Source of the DNA: Agaribacillus aureus
Lineage (GTDB): Bacteria; Bacteroidota; Bacteroidia; Cytophagales; Cyclobacteriaceae
Assembly: GCA_030442055.1 (NCBI GenBank)
Contig: JAUJEB010000003.1
Span: 620,001-684,000 of the forward strand
Direction: 5' to 3'
DNA: 64,000 nucleotides
Part shown: piece after piece, positions 52,166-61,357 of the stretch
Position numbering within the stretch: the first letter of the stretch is position 1
Layout of the letters: each line of letters begins with the position of its first letter
Notes under the pieces: generated by a model
The model's input: the letters and a program-made list of their open reading frames with translations, nothing else
Databases searched by the model: none
What the model was told of the DNA's origin: nothing
Made by a program: the position numbers and the translations under genes

Positions 52166-55132
52166 ATGACATCCAAAAATAAGTCATCTCAAAACAAGGG
52201 TTCGCTACTTGAAAGGTGGTTGACACTCAACAAATCCCAGGAAACTCCCGGTGGCGTCGCTCCCCGTCCTGAGGGTACAATAAGTCCGCTTTCATCGGGC
52301 CAGCAAAAGCTATGGTTTTTACAGCAACTTTATCCTCAAAACCCATTTTACAACTATACGGAAATATATCGTTTCACCGGAAAACTAAATACTGAAATTT
52401 TGCTGAAGAGTTTCCGGCAGGTCATTGCCCGTCATGAAATCTTACGCACAACCATTGCGCTGAAGGATGGTGAAGCGGTTCAAATTGTTAACGACGATGT
52501 CGCTGTTGATGTCGTCAACCACGATTTCCGGCATATTGTTGTCGCGCAACACGAGCAAGAGATACAATCGCTGATATCCAAAGAATCAAGCCATTCATTT
52601 GATCTCACGAGGGGTCCTCTTACCAGGCTCAACATGGTAAAACTGTCGGAGGATAATCATTTGGTCATGATAACCATGCATCATATTATTACCGATGAAT
52701 GGTCTTTGGGAATTCTGCAAAAGGAATGGGCCATGATTTATCAAGCCTTGCAGTCGGGGAACAACCCAACACTGCAGACATTGACCATTCAATATGCAGA
52801 CTATGCCTATTGGCAAAAGAAACGCCCCGTTGATCCGAAGCATTTGGCCTATTGGAAGGAGAAGCTGCAAGGAAAATTACCTGTCTTAAATTTACCTTCA
52901 GACCGGCCCCGCCCTGCCATACCTTCCTTTGAGGGGGGATTTTGCACGCAGTCATTTCCCATAGCATTATCTGGGCGGATACAGGAGCTGGCCAAGGAAA
53001 CAAATACAACGATGTTTGTCTTTTTGTTAGCAGTTTACAAGGTCTTACTCTATCGCTATTCGGGCCAGGAAGACATACTGGTAGGAACTCCCTTCAACGG
53101 ACGGGACCAGGTTTCAATGGAAAAACTGATCGGTTATTTTATTGATACTTTGGTGCTTCGCTCCAAACTCAGTGGCAATACGAAGTTTACCGATTTGCTG
53201 GCTGCCGTTCGTCAGACATCCCTGGATGCGTTCTCTCATAAAGAGCTGCCTTTTGAAACGCTTGTTAAGGAATTGAAACCCGATCGTTATATGAGCGCAA
53301 ATCCATTGTTCCAGGTAATGTTCGTGTATCACAAGGTTCCTACTCTTCCTTCCTTTGGTCCCGACGTGACCTTTGAGCAAGTGCCATTTGAGGCTGTTTC
53401 AGCAAAATTTGATCTCACCTTGCATGTTTCGGAAAAAGACGGTGTGCTGACCGCTACCTTTGAATATGCAAAGGATCTTTTCGAACGCACCACTATTGAG
53501 CGAATACAGCGGCATTTGAAAGTATTGATCGAAGGTATCGCTGAAAACCCGGAAACTGCGATCGAAGACTTGCGGCTGCTGACCCAACCCGAGCAACATC
53601 AGCTGTTAGATGAGTGGAATGAAACCGGGGTTCCATTTGAGGATGGCCTTCTGATCCATCAATTATTTGAACGTCAGGCCATAGATAATCCTAATGCACC
53701 GGCTGTAGCTTTTCAAGGAAAGCAGCTTACCTATCAACAGCTAAATGAGCAGTCCAATGCCATAGCTGCCTATCTGCATGAAAAAGGGGTTGGCAAAGGC
53801 AGCCTGGTTGGATTATTTGCCGAACGCTCTACCGAGTTTCCGGTGGGTATTTTAGGAATTTTAAAGGCCGGAGGTGCTTACTTGCCGCTGGACCCCGACT
53901 ACCCCGCAGAGCGGATATCCCTGATGATCGCAGATGCCGGGATCGATGTTATTTTGACGCATGATCGATTAACCGCAAACTTTTCAAATACAACCTTATC
54001 GTTACTCACCTTTGAAGAGGCCGAAACAAGGCCTTCGACAGTGCCCCAAGGTCTACCCAACGACCTATCTGCAGACAACCTGGCATATGTTATCTATACT
54101 TCCGGAAGTACTGGGCAACCAAAGGGCGTGCCGGTTACCCATGGTAATTTACTGCGCTCGACACAAGCTCGTTTTGAATATTACCCCACCACCCCTGAGT
54201 CCTTTCTGTTGTTGTCATCATTTTCTTTTGACAGTTCGGTCGCGGGGATTTTCTGGACGCTTAGCAGTGGCGGACTTCTGGTAGTATCCGACAAGCGTAT
54301 AGAACAGGATATCAGCCAGTTAGCAAACCTGATACAGGACCATCGGATAACCCATACGCTGCTTTTGCCTTCGCTCTATAATTTGTTACTACAATACGCC
54401 CCGGAAAAGAGTCTTACCTCCCTGCGCACCATTATTGTAGCGGGTGAGGCGTGCCCGCCTTCCCTGTGCAAACTTCACGCCCACACCATGGAGCACGCGA
54501 CGCTTTACAACGAATACGGCCCCACTGAGGCGACGGTCTGGTGTACAGTCCATAAAACCTCGGCAGAAGATAAGGAGGGGCCGGTCTCGATTGGGCGTCC
54601 TATTGCCAATGCGCGCATTTACATCCTGGATCAAAAATTGAGACCTGTGCCGGTGGGTGTCCCCGGCGAATTATATGTTGCAGGAGCCGGCCTGACCCAG
54701 GGGTATTTGGGAAAGCCGGAAATTTCAAATATCAAATTTCTGCCCAATCCGTTTAGTGCTGATCCCACAGATAAAATCTACAAAACCGGTGATCTGGCGC
54801 GGTATAGAGCCGATGGCCTTATCGAGTTTTTGGGGCGCGCTGATGATCAGGTAAAGATCCGTGGTTTTCGTATTGAGCTGGATGAAATTAAGGAAACCCT
54901 GAAAACATTAGATGGCATTCAGGATGCCGCTGTTCTGGTACACAAAGAACAAAAGTCTGCACCGATTGAAGATATAAATAGTGTGGATGTAAAGGAACTT
55001 GTGGACTACATGACAGTGTTAGATGCTGAGAAAGCTTCTGAACTGTTAAGGTCCGTGGAGATCCTTTCGGAAAACGAGCTGGATTACATGTTGGATGAGA
55101 TGAAGAAGTCAAATAAACAAAATGGGATATGA
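52166..55132 (+). CDS. NRPS C-A protein whose A domain stops after motif A8
   Basis: The 988-residue protein has a condensation domain (HHIITDEWS, residues 172-180) and an adenylation domain with A3 YTSGSTGQPKG (645), A5 NEYGPTEATVWC, A7 YKTGDLARY (872) and A8 GRADDQVKIRGFRIELDEI (890). After AAVLVHKEQ (929) the A-domain C-terminal half is missing and a helical tail (LLRSVEILSENELDYMLDEM) ends the protein. The missing A10 part and carrier domain are encoded by the gene at 55914. Pocket residues read by eye are D, S, A, L, I, A, E, V, W; the amino acid was not assigned. The stop TGA overlaps the next ATG (ATGA at 55129-55132). Confidence 0.9.
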   Translation: MTSKNKSSQNKGSLLERWLTLNKSQETPGGVAPRPEGTISPLSSGQQKLWFLQQLYPQNPFYNYTEIYRFTGKLNTEILLKSFRQVIARHEILRTTIALKDGEAVQIVNDDVAVDVVNHDFRHIVVAQHEQEIQSLISKESSHSFDLTRGPLTRLNMVKLSEDNHLVMITMHHIITDEWSLGILQKEWAMIYQALQSGNNPTLQTLTIQYADYAYWQKKRPVDPKHLAYWKEKLQGKLPVLNLPSDRPRPAIPSFEGGFCTQSFPIALSGRIQELAKETNTTMFVFLLAVYKVLLYRYSGQEDILVGTPFNGRDQVSMEKLIGYFIDTLVLRSKLSGNTKFTDLLAAVRQTSLDAFSHKELPFETLVKELKPDRYMSANPLFQVMFVYHKVPTLPSFGPDVTFEQVPFEAVSAKFDLTLHVSEKDGVLTATFEYAKDLFERTTIERIQRHLKVLIEGIAENPETAIEDLRLLTQPEQHQLLDEWNETGVPFEDGLLIHQLFERQAIDNPNAPAVAFQGKQLTYQQLNEQSNAIAAYLHEKGVGKGSLVGLFAERSTEFPVGILGILKAGGAYLPLDPDYPAERISLMIADAGIDVILTHDRLTANFSNTTLSLLTFEEAETRPSTVPQGLPNDLSADNLAYVIYTSGSTGQPKGVPVTHGNLLRSTQARFEYYPTTPESFLLLSSFSFDSSVAGIFWTLSSGGLLVVSDKRIEQDISQLANLIQDHRITHTLLLPSLYNLLLQYAPEKSLTSLRTIIVAGEACPPSLCKLHAHTMEHATLYNEYGPTEATVWCTVHKTSAEDKEGPVSIGRPIANARIYILDQKLRPVPVGVPGELYVAGAGLTQGYLGKPEISNIKFLPNPFSADPTDKIYKTGDLARYRADGLIEFLGRADDQVKIRGFRIELDEIKETLKTLDGIQDAAVLVHKEQKSAPIEDINSVDVKELVDYMTVLDAEKASELLRSVEILSENELDYMLDEMKKSNKQNGI

Positions 55133-55917
55133 CCCGAAGAATTAAAAGATCAGAAAAATTTGAAATCTCTTTGGTGATCAAGGATGATCAGTTTATCCGT
55201 CCACCGAGAGACGCCCAGCGCAATGCGTTGCTAAACAGAGCGGTTAAGGAATTCGCGGAGGATCTTGCTGCATTGAATCAGCAAGCTGCCGAATTTGTCG
55301 AAGGAGCTGTCCAGGATACCTTTGGAGACCGAACCCAGGCTTTGCTTTCGGACCAGGAAATTATGGAGGACTGGCAGCTGCCGATTATGCAGGCAATGGC
55401 CGATATTGTCACTGAAAGCCAGGGAGATGTATTGGAAATTGGCTTTGGCAGAGGCATTTCCTCCGATATGATCCAGGCTCGTGCCATAAATTCACATACG
55501 ATTATCGAATGTAATGACGCCATCGTAGACCGTTTCCATCAGTGGAAAGAAAATTATCAAGGCAAAGATATCAGACTTAAGCACGGCATGTGGCAGGATG
55601 TTATTCATGATTTAGGGAGGTTTGACAGTATTTTTTTTCACACCTATCCTTTAAATGAGGATGAATACATGAATTATGTGAATGGCAGCGTTACCTTTGC
55701 CGAGCACTTTTTCCAAACGGCTGTAAAACACCTGCAACCCAACGGGGTGTTTACCTATTTCTCCAACGAAATAGACTCCCTGAGCAGGGAGCACCAACGC
55801 TTGCTCTTAAAACATTTTTCATCTTTTTCTGTTAAAACCGTCGAACTACAGGTTCCGGATGATGTTAAGGACACGTGGTGGGCCAATTCAATGGTAATTG
55901 TTAAAGCCGTAAAATGA
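55129..55917 (+). CDS. GAMT-like SAM-dependent methyltransferase between two halves of an A domain
   Basis: This 262-residue class I methyltransferase matches guanidinoacetate N-methyltransferase (GAMT) in its core. It has MEDWQLPIMQAMA, the SAM-binding VLEIGFGRGISS (residues 101-112), IIECND (125-130), GMWQDVI and FFHTYPLNEDEY (169-180). In GAMT the last motif is normally YDTYP; the Asp, which contacts the guanidinium group, is His171 here, so the substrate probably differs. An N-terminal extension of about 75 residues precedes the core. The gene overlaps both neighbours by ATGA, so all three are translationally coupled. It likely methylates the amino acid tethered or activated by the split module. 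Confidence 0.88.
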   Translation: MTRRIKRSEKFEISLVIKDDQFIRPPRDAQRNALLNRAVKEFAEDLAALNQQAAEFVEGAVQDTFGDRTQALLSDQEIMEDWQLPIMQAMADIVTESQGDVLEIGFGRGISSDMIQARAINSHTIIECNDAIVDRFHQWKENYQGKDIRLKHGMWQDVIHDLGRFDSIFFHTYPLNEDEYMNYVNGSVTFAEHFFQTAVKHLQPNGVFTYFSNEIDSLSREHQRLLLKHFSSFSVKTVELQVPDDVKDTWWANSMVIVKAVK

Positions 55918-57896
55918 GTAAGCAGGAATTAAAACAACGGATAGAAAAACTGTCTCCAAAGCAAAAAGCTTTGCTGGCTCTTCAACTCAAGGCGCAACAC
56001 CTTGACGCGAGTTTGGACAATGGACATGATACGGAGCGACTCGTGGCTTATATTATTGATGACGGTAATTTGATCTCCGACGATTTTCGCGATCATCTAA
56101 AAAATTTGCTGCCTGACTATATGATACCTACCGCCTACGTACAGTTGGAGGAATTCCCCAGGCTGCCAAACGGCAAAATCGACAATCAGGCCCTGCCCAG
56201 CCCCGATGAAGTTTCCAACCAAACGGCGGGAGACTACGCAGCGCCAGGAACGGAGGCTGAAAAAAAACTTGCAGCCATTTGGAGCGAGGTGTTGAATTTC
56301 GAGCCCGTAGGTATACATGATAATTATTTCGAAATCGGAGGGGATTCCATTCTTAGCATCCAAATTATTGCCAAAGCCAACAAGGCCGGACTCAAACTTA
56401 AACCCAATGCGCTGTTCGACCATCAAACCATCGCCGCATTGGCGCAGTCAGCCGAAACCGGGGCTGAAAAGCCTGGGGAAGATAAAGTTGTAACCGGCGA
56501 AATACCCCTCCTGCCTATTCAACACTGGTTTTTTGAAGAACATCAACAGGCACCGCATCACTGGAATCAGGGGTTGATCTTCACCAATACTTCGGGTATT
56601 AATACCGAACTCCTGGCAACGGCCGTGCGGCACCTGACTTTACATCACGATGCTTTAAGGACAATATTTGTCCAGGATGGCAACCGTTGGAAAGCGTCTA
56701 TTGAGGAACCGCAAAACAGGGAAGTTTTTCAGCATATTAACTTAAGCGCACTATCGCTTGCGGCGCAGGAAAAAGAAATCAAAGCAAAATCTGGGCAAAT
56801 ACAGGGTGGCTTAAATCTTTCGGAGGGGAGACTCTTTCAGGGGATTTACTTTGACTGTGGCCAAGAACAACACGGTAAACTTTATCTATTTGCCCACCAC
56901 CTGGTAGTAGACGCTGTGTCGTGGGGTATCTTGGTGGAAGACCTAAAAACCATATGTGAACAATTACAACACGGTGTTGATATATCGCTACCTTCCAAGA
57001 CGGTATCTTATAAGGATTGGGGGCTTCATCTCCTGGGAATGGCAGACAGCGGCCAATTTGAGAAGGAATATGAATTCTGGCATCGACAAACGCAGGGTGT
57101 CAATGCTTTGCCATATGACCTGGAAGCAAAACTTCCAGTATCAGAGGAGCACACAGCCACCATCGACTTTGCTCTGGACCAATCCACCACACGTCAATTA
57201 CGTACCGATGCATTAAATACCTATAACACCAGGATTGATGAATTTTTAATAGCCGTACTCACAGAAGTTATCGTCAAGTGGTCAAATAGCCATAACATCT
57301 GTCTGGGGCTTGAACGCCATGGGCGGGAAGTCATGAACAGTGACATAGACCTTTCATACACCGTTGGATGGTGTACGGCCTATTTTCCATTAACACTGGA
57401 CTATCCGGCTAATGCAGATGCCGGCATACTCTTAAAATCTGTCAAAGAACGAATACGGAAAATACCAAACGGAGGCATTGGTTATGGGATACTTCGGTAT
57501 CTTTGTAAAGAGAATGGCAGCAGGATGGACAGGCAACACCGTCCTCCCATAATTTTTAACTATCTGGGCAACCTGTCACCCTTCGACGCTGGCATACTGG
57601 GATTTGGAAAAGAAATGCCGGATGATACCCGGCACCAGCAAAGCGAGCGCTATCACATGTTGGAAATCAACGCTTTTATCCAGGAGGAGCAACTCAAAAT
57701 GCGTTGGAGCTACAGCAGGCAGTTGCATCAGCCAGATACGATTTATAATTTGGTGCAGGCGTTTGAAAAAACATTGCAGAGTTTTATCGAGCATTGCAGT
57801 GTGCCGAATAGCGGGGGCTTTACCCCATCAGATTTTCCTGAAGCGGGACTCAGTCAGGACGATCTAGACAACTTGCTGGGAGAAATAGACTCATAA
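55914..57896 (+). CDS. NRPS protein: A-domain C-terminal half, carrier domain, epimerase
   Basis: The 660-residue protein starts with a helical linker. From about residue 40 it has the missing C-terminal part of an adenylation domain (ERLVAYIIDD, LLPDYMIPTAYVQL, LPNGKIDNQAL with the A10 Lys88). A carrier domain follows (IGGDSILSIQ, Ser145), then an epimerisation domain (about 195-620). The latter has AHHLVVDAVSW (328-337), ERHGRE, TVGWCTAYFPL, NGGIGYGILRYL and FNYLGNL, all standard E motifs. So the module at 52166-57896 is C-A(MT)-T-E and should deliver a D-configured residue. Start codon overlaps the methyltransferase stop (ATGA). Confidence 0.92.
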   Translation: MSKQELKQRIEKLSPKQKALLALQLKAQHLDASLDNGHDTERLVAYIIDDGNLISDDFRDHLKNLLPDYMIPTAYVQLEEFPRLPNGKIDNQALPSPDEVSNQTAGDYAAPGTEAEKKLAAIWSEVLNFEPVGIHDNYFEIGGDSILSIQIIAKANKAGLKLKPNALFDHQTIAALAQSAETGAEKPGEDKVVTGEIPLLPIQHWFFEEHQQAPHHWNQGLIFTNTSGINTELLATAVRHLTLHHDALRTIFVQDGNRWKASIEEPQNREVFQHINLSALSLAAQEKEIKAKSGQIQGGLNLSEGRLFQGIYFDCGQEQHGKLYLFAHHLVVDAVSWGILVEDLKTICEQLQHGVDISLPSKTVSYKDWGLHLLGMADSGQFEKEYEFWHRQTQGVNALPYDLEAKLPVSEEHTATIDFALDQSTTRQLRTDALNTYNTRIDEFLIAVLTEVIVKWSNSHNICLGLERHGREVMNSDIDLSYTVGWCTAYFPLTLDYPANADAGILLKSVKERIRKIPNGGIGYGILRYLCKENGSRMDRQHRPPIIFNYLGNLSPFDAGILGFGKEMPDDTRHQQSERYHMLEINAFIQEEQLKMRWSYSRQLHQPDTIYNLVQAFEKTLQSFIEHCSVPNSGGFTPSDFPEAGLSQDDLDNLLGEIDS

Positions 57897-57908
57897 ACGT
57901 AAAGTAAA

Positions 57909-60380
57909 ATGTCAAAACCTAAAGTTGAAGCGATTTATCCATTAACATTTATGCAGCAAACCCTGCTGTTGCATAAACTGCATGAAAGTGAAGATCAAGG
58001 ATTTCTCCAGGTAATCTGTAAACTGGAGGGGTCGCTGGATGTCGATTTGCTAAAAACTTCCTGGCAGCAATGCGTCACGAGGCACTGGGCCTTGCGGGCG
58101 TCAGTTCATTGGGAAAAAATAAAAAAACCCGTTCAAATTATTCACCCCGAAGGCCAGATGCCGTGGATGGTACACGATTTGACGGGATTGTCAGACAAGG
58201 CGCAAAAGAAGAAAGTCGAAGCATTGAAAAAGGAAGATCGCGATCAAGGGTTTGACCTGACTAAAGCGCCAATTTCCCGGTTGGCGTTAATTCGCCTGGA
58301 TACAGATCTCTATCAAATGTTATGGAGTTGTCATCACCTGCTCCTCGACGGGTGGTCTGCGGCGCTTATTATTAAGGATGTGTTTGCATTTTATGATGCA
58401 CTATGCCATAAAAAAACCATCTCACCACCTCAGCTACCCACTTATCCAAACTACCTGCATTGGTTACAAAACCAGGATCTTAAACAGGCAAAGTCATTTT
58501 GGCAACAGAAATTTGAAGGCTTTAAAACGCCGGCGCTGCTGGCTGAAAATTCAGGCAGAAAGCCTGTAAATTCAAATGCTTTTATCACGGAGGTTTTTTC
58601 ATTATCAGATGGGGAAACGGATCGGTTGCAATCCTTGGCCCGGCAGCACCAGGTGACACTTGGCACCATTATTCAATGTAGCTGGGGGCTTATACTCGGT
58701 CGCTATTCGGATACGAACGACACTACCTTTGGCACGACCGTTTCCGGGCGTAATACCGGGTTGACTAATATGGAACTTCTCGCCGGTATGTTTACCAATG
58801 TCTTGCCGGCAAGAGTAAACTGGGACAAAAACACAACCTTACCCAAATGGCTGAAAACCACGCAATCAGCGCAGTCGGGTACACAAAACTTTGAATATAC
58901 CACGTTGGATCAAATAACCGATTGGATCGGCTGGCCTGGAGAGCTGCCGCTGCTGGATAGTTTGCTGGTCTTTGAAAACTTTCCCTGGAGCACCCTGGAA
59001 GCCGGAGGTATCAAGGTGAAAGATTTTTCCGGAGGTATTACATCTACCTATCCGATCACCGTCATCGTGGTACCCGGAAAATCGCTTAAGTTTGAAGTTA
59101 AATACAACAAAAACCGCATCTCCAAGGCCACTGTCGGCTGGCTTTCAAACCAGCTTTACCAGTTGCTCCTATCCCTGCCAGACCAGGCAACGGCAGCAGT
59201 AGGTGACCTGGGTAAAAGTATCAAGGCCCCACCGGTTGAAAAAAGTACCCAAAACTTTAAAAAAACAGCGGGCAAAAAGCGATCGACACTTTTATCTCAG
59301 GAGAAAATAGATAAGCGTTTTATCACGCCTCGAAATCATGCGGAGCTGCAGATCGCCAAACTCTGGGAACAGCTCTTTGGCCGGAGCCCTATTGGGATCA
59401 CTGAGAATTTTTTCGAAATCGGGGGCACTTCCATTCTCGCCGTGAGATTGTTGGCCCTGATCGAGCAAAAATTAGGTAGAAATTTACCACCCATTGCCCT
59501 TTTGCAAAATCCAACCATTGAGGCATTGGCCAAATTGCTTAACGAAGATGAAGCAGGCCCCGGGTGGTCGGCCCTGGTGCCGTTGCGTACAAAGGGCAGC
59601 AAAACTCCCATTTTCTGTATGCACGCCGGCGGTGGCCATGTATATTTTTACCATGCACTTTCAACCTACCTGGACGAAGATCAGCCGGTGTACTCCATGC
59701 AACCGGTTGGGCTGGATGGTGTAAGCGCTTATCACAAAAGCATAAAAGACATGGCCGCGGATTATATAAAAGAAATCCAGAGCGTTCAGCCGGAAGGGCC
59801 TTACGCATTGTTGGGAACCTGCTTCAGCAATGCGGTATGTCTTGAGATTGCCCACCAGCTGCGAAAAATGGGAGAAGCCATTTCTCTATTGGTTATTGTA
59901 GATTCAGGTGGCAGGGAGCTGGGACGGCGCGTATGGGTGCCCACACCTGCGCCGCCTATTCAGAAGCGGCTGAAGCGATTTGTCAATCTGGAATTTAAAG
60001 AGGCCAGGGATGCGGTATTGAAAAAAATTACCAAGAGGTATGAAAAGTTAAAAAAGAAATGGATCATTTTAACGGAAACCAAGCAGGCCCGTAATTTGCG
60101 CGAAATGCAGGAGCATCTCGGCAAACTTTATGGAGACTATTTCTGGGAGCCCTGTCAGCAAAAAGTCACGCTAATTCGCAGCAGTGAATACAATGACGAC
60201 CCTGACAAAGATTTTCATATCGAAAGATGGACGGCCATCGCCCTGGGTGGTCTCAGCACCTACGTTGTACCCGGAAAGCACTTGACTTTGTTTGAAGAAC
60301 CGGATGTGCAGCCGCTGGCCCGGCAGTTGCAGGCGTGCCTCGATGAAGCCCACAAAATGCAGGAGTCGGTCAAGGTCTAA
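57909..60380 (+). CDS. NRPS C-T-TE termination protein with Cys-type thioesterase
   Basis: The 823-residue protein has a condensation domain (HHLLLDGWS, residues 142-150), no adenylation domain, a carrier domain (IGGTSILAVR, Ser508) and a type I thioesterase. The TE nucleophile motif is LLGTCFSNAV (Cys638), where most have GxSxG; the second Gly is also Ser. An Asp (VDSGG, near 665) and a late His (GKHLTL) complete the triad. The C domain after an E domain is expected to be D-specific for its donor. With no A domain, its carrier must be loaded in trans or stay empty while C and TE act together. It starts 12 bp after the epimerase gene. Confidence 0.9.
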   Translation: MSKPKVEAIYPLTFMQQTLLLHKLHESEDQGFLQVICKLEGSLDVDLLKTSWQQCVTRHWALRASVHWEKIKKPVQIIHPEGQMPWMVHDLTGLSDKAQKKKVEALKKEDRDQGFDLTKAPISRLALIRLDTDLYQMLWSCHHLLLDGWSAALIIKDVFAFYDALCHKKTISPPQLPTYPNYLHWLQNQDLKQAKSFWQQKFEGFKTPALLAENSGRKPVNSNAFITEVFSLSDGETDRLQSLARQHQVTLGTIIQCSWGLILGRYSDTNDTTFGTTVSGRNTGLTNMELLAGMFTNVLPARVNWDKNTTLPKWLKTTQSAQSGTQNFEYTTLDQITDWIGWPGELPLLDSLLVFENFPWSTLEAGGIKVKDFSGGITSTYPITVIVVPGKSLKFEVKYNKNRISKATVGWLSNQLYQLLLSLPDQATAAVGDLGKSIKAPPVEKSTQNFKKTAGKKRSTLLSQEKIDKRFITPRNHAELQIAKLWEQLFGRSPIGITENFFEIGGTSILAVRLLALIEQKLGRNLPPIALLQNPTIEALAKLLNEDEAGPGWSALVPLRTKGSKTPIFCMHAGGGHVYFYHALSTYLDEDQPVYSMQPVGLDGVSAYHKSIKDMAADYIKEIQSVQPEGPYALLGTCFSNAVCLEIAHQLRKMGEAISLLVIVDSGGRELGRRVWVPTPAPPIQKRLKRFVNLEFKEARDAVLKKITKRYEKLKKKWIILTETKQARNLREMQEHLGKLYGDYFWEPCQQKVTLIRSSEYNDDPDKDFHIERWTAIALGGLSTYVVPGKHLTLFEEPDVQPLARQLQACLDEAHKMQESVKV

Positions 60381-60554
60381 TTGGATGCCTTTTATAGTGA
60401 GGAGGCGTGCTTATGGTTTCACCAACCCTCAGGCAGCCGGCCTTTTACATTCATTTGGCCTTCAACACCTTATGACTTTTTTTATTATATTTAACCCACT
60501 TCAAACAATATGGCATGGGGATAGCCAGTTTAAAAGAAGTAAATACATCATCCT

Positions 60555-61214
60555 ATGAAAACGCTGGTATTTTTTATTTTTTTTATTTCATTTTTTTACA
60601 GAATCCACGCACAGCAACATTCCGAATTTGGGCTCCAGGTCCAGGCAAATGCAGCCACCCAGCTTGTTAAAAACCCGGCAGTGCCAAATGACGGAACCTT
60701 TAGCTGGACATTTATTAAAACCTGGGGCATTGGCGTTTACAGAAATCATCACTTCAACGACCGCCTCGCTTTGCGAAATAGGTTAATCTATTCCCAAAAA
60801 GGATTTAAACACAATGCCCAATATGCCATCGGTCCCGGCTATCCTCTAAAAGATATTTCATCGAGATACCGCCTGCACTATGTCAGCATTGATAAATTAA
60901 TTCAATACAATATTGGCAAAAGCGATTCGAAACCCTATATCATCGGTGGGATTCGCGGTGATGTTCTGATCAGCGACAATATGCCGGAACAATTCGGCAA
61001 TCCGCAAGGCACCCAACCTATTAAACGGGGTGACTTCAGGCCGCTTGGGCTTGGAGGTATCGCCGGTATGGGTATAAAGTTGCACCAAAGAATGATTTTG
61101 CAGGGAGATCTCAATTTTGATATTTTGCCTACACTTAAACAACCCGATGCAGCCATCAGAAACTGGATGTGGTCATTAAGCCTTGGATTTAACCTCATAG
61201 GTTCCGATTCCTGA
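60555..61214 (+). CDS. Small outer-membrane beta-barrel protein
   Basis: This 219-residue protein has a signal peptide (ending RIHAQ) and alternating beta-strands with aromatic ends, as in the PorT/OmpW-like barrels of Bacteroidota (FGLQVQANAATQL, NRLIYSQKGFKHN, YVSIDKLIQYNI, GGIAGMGIKLHQR). The last strand ends GFNLIG. It lies 174 bp after the thioesterase gene. No specific role can be given; it may be unrelated to the NRPS cluster. Confidence 0.75.
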   Translation: MKTLVFFIFFISFFYRIHAQQHSEFGLQVQANAATQLVKNPAVPNDGTFSWTFIKTWGIGVYRNHHFNDRLALRNRLIYSQKGFKHNAQYAIGPGYPLKDISSRYRLHYVSIDKLIQYNIGKSDSKPYIIGGIRGDVLISDNMPEQFGNPQGTQPIKRGDFRPLGLGGIAGMGIKLHQRMILQGDLNFDILPTLKQPDAAIRNWMWSLSLGFNLIGSDS

Positions 61215-61357
61215 ACATACTTAAAACAGATTTTAAAATTTATGGCAGCGGCAAAAATTTTGTAGCTACCTCGCCCTTTTATCCTTAAAAATCCTTAAAT
61301 TAAAGGAAGCAAAGCAATTCAATACGCGAGCGGTATAACACAGACACGGAGGCTACC

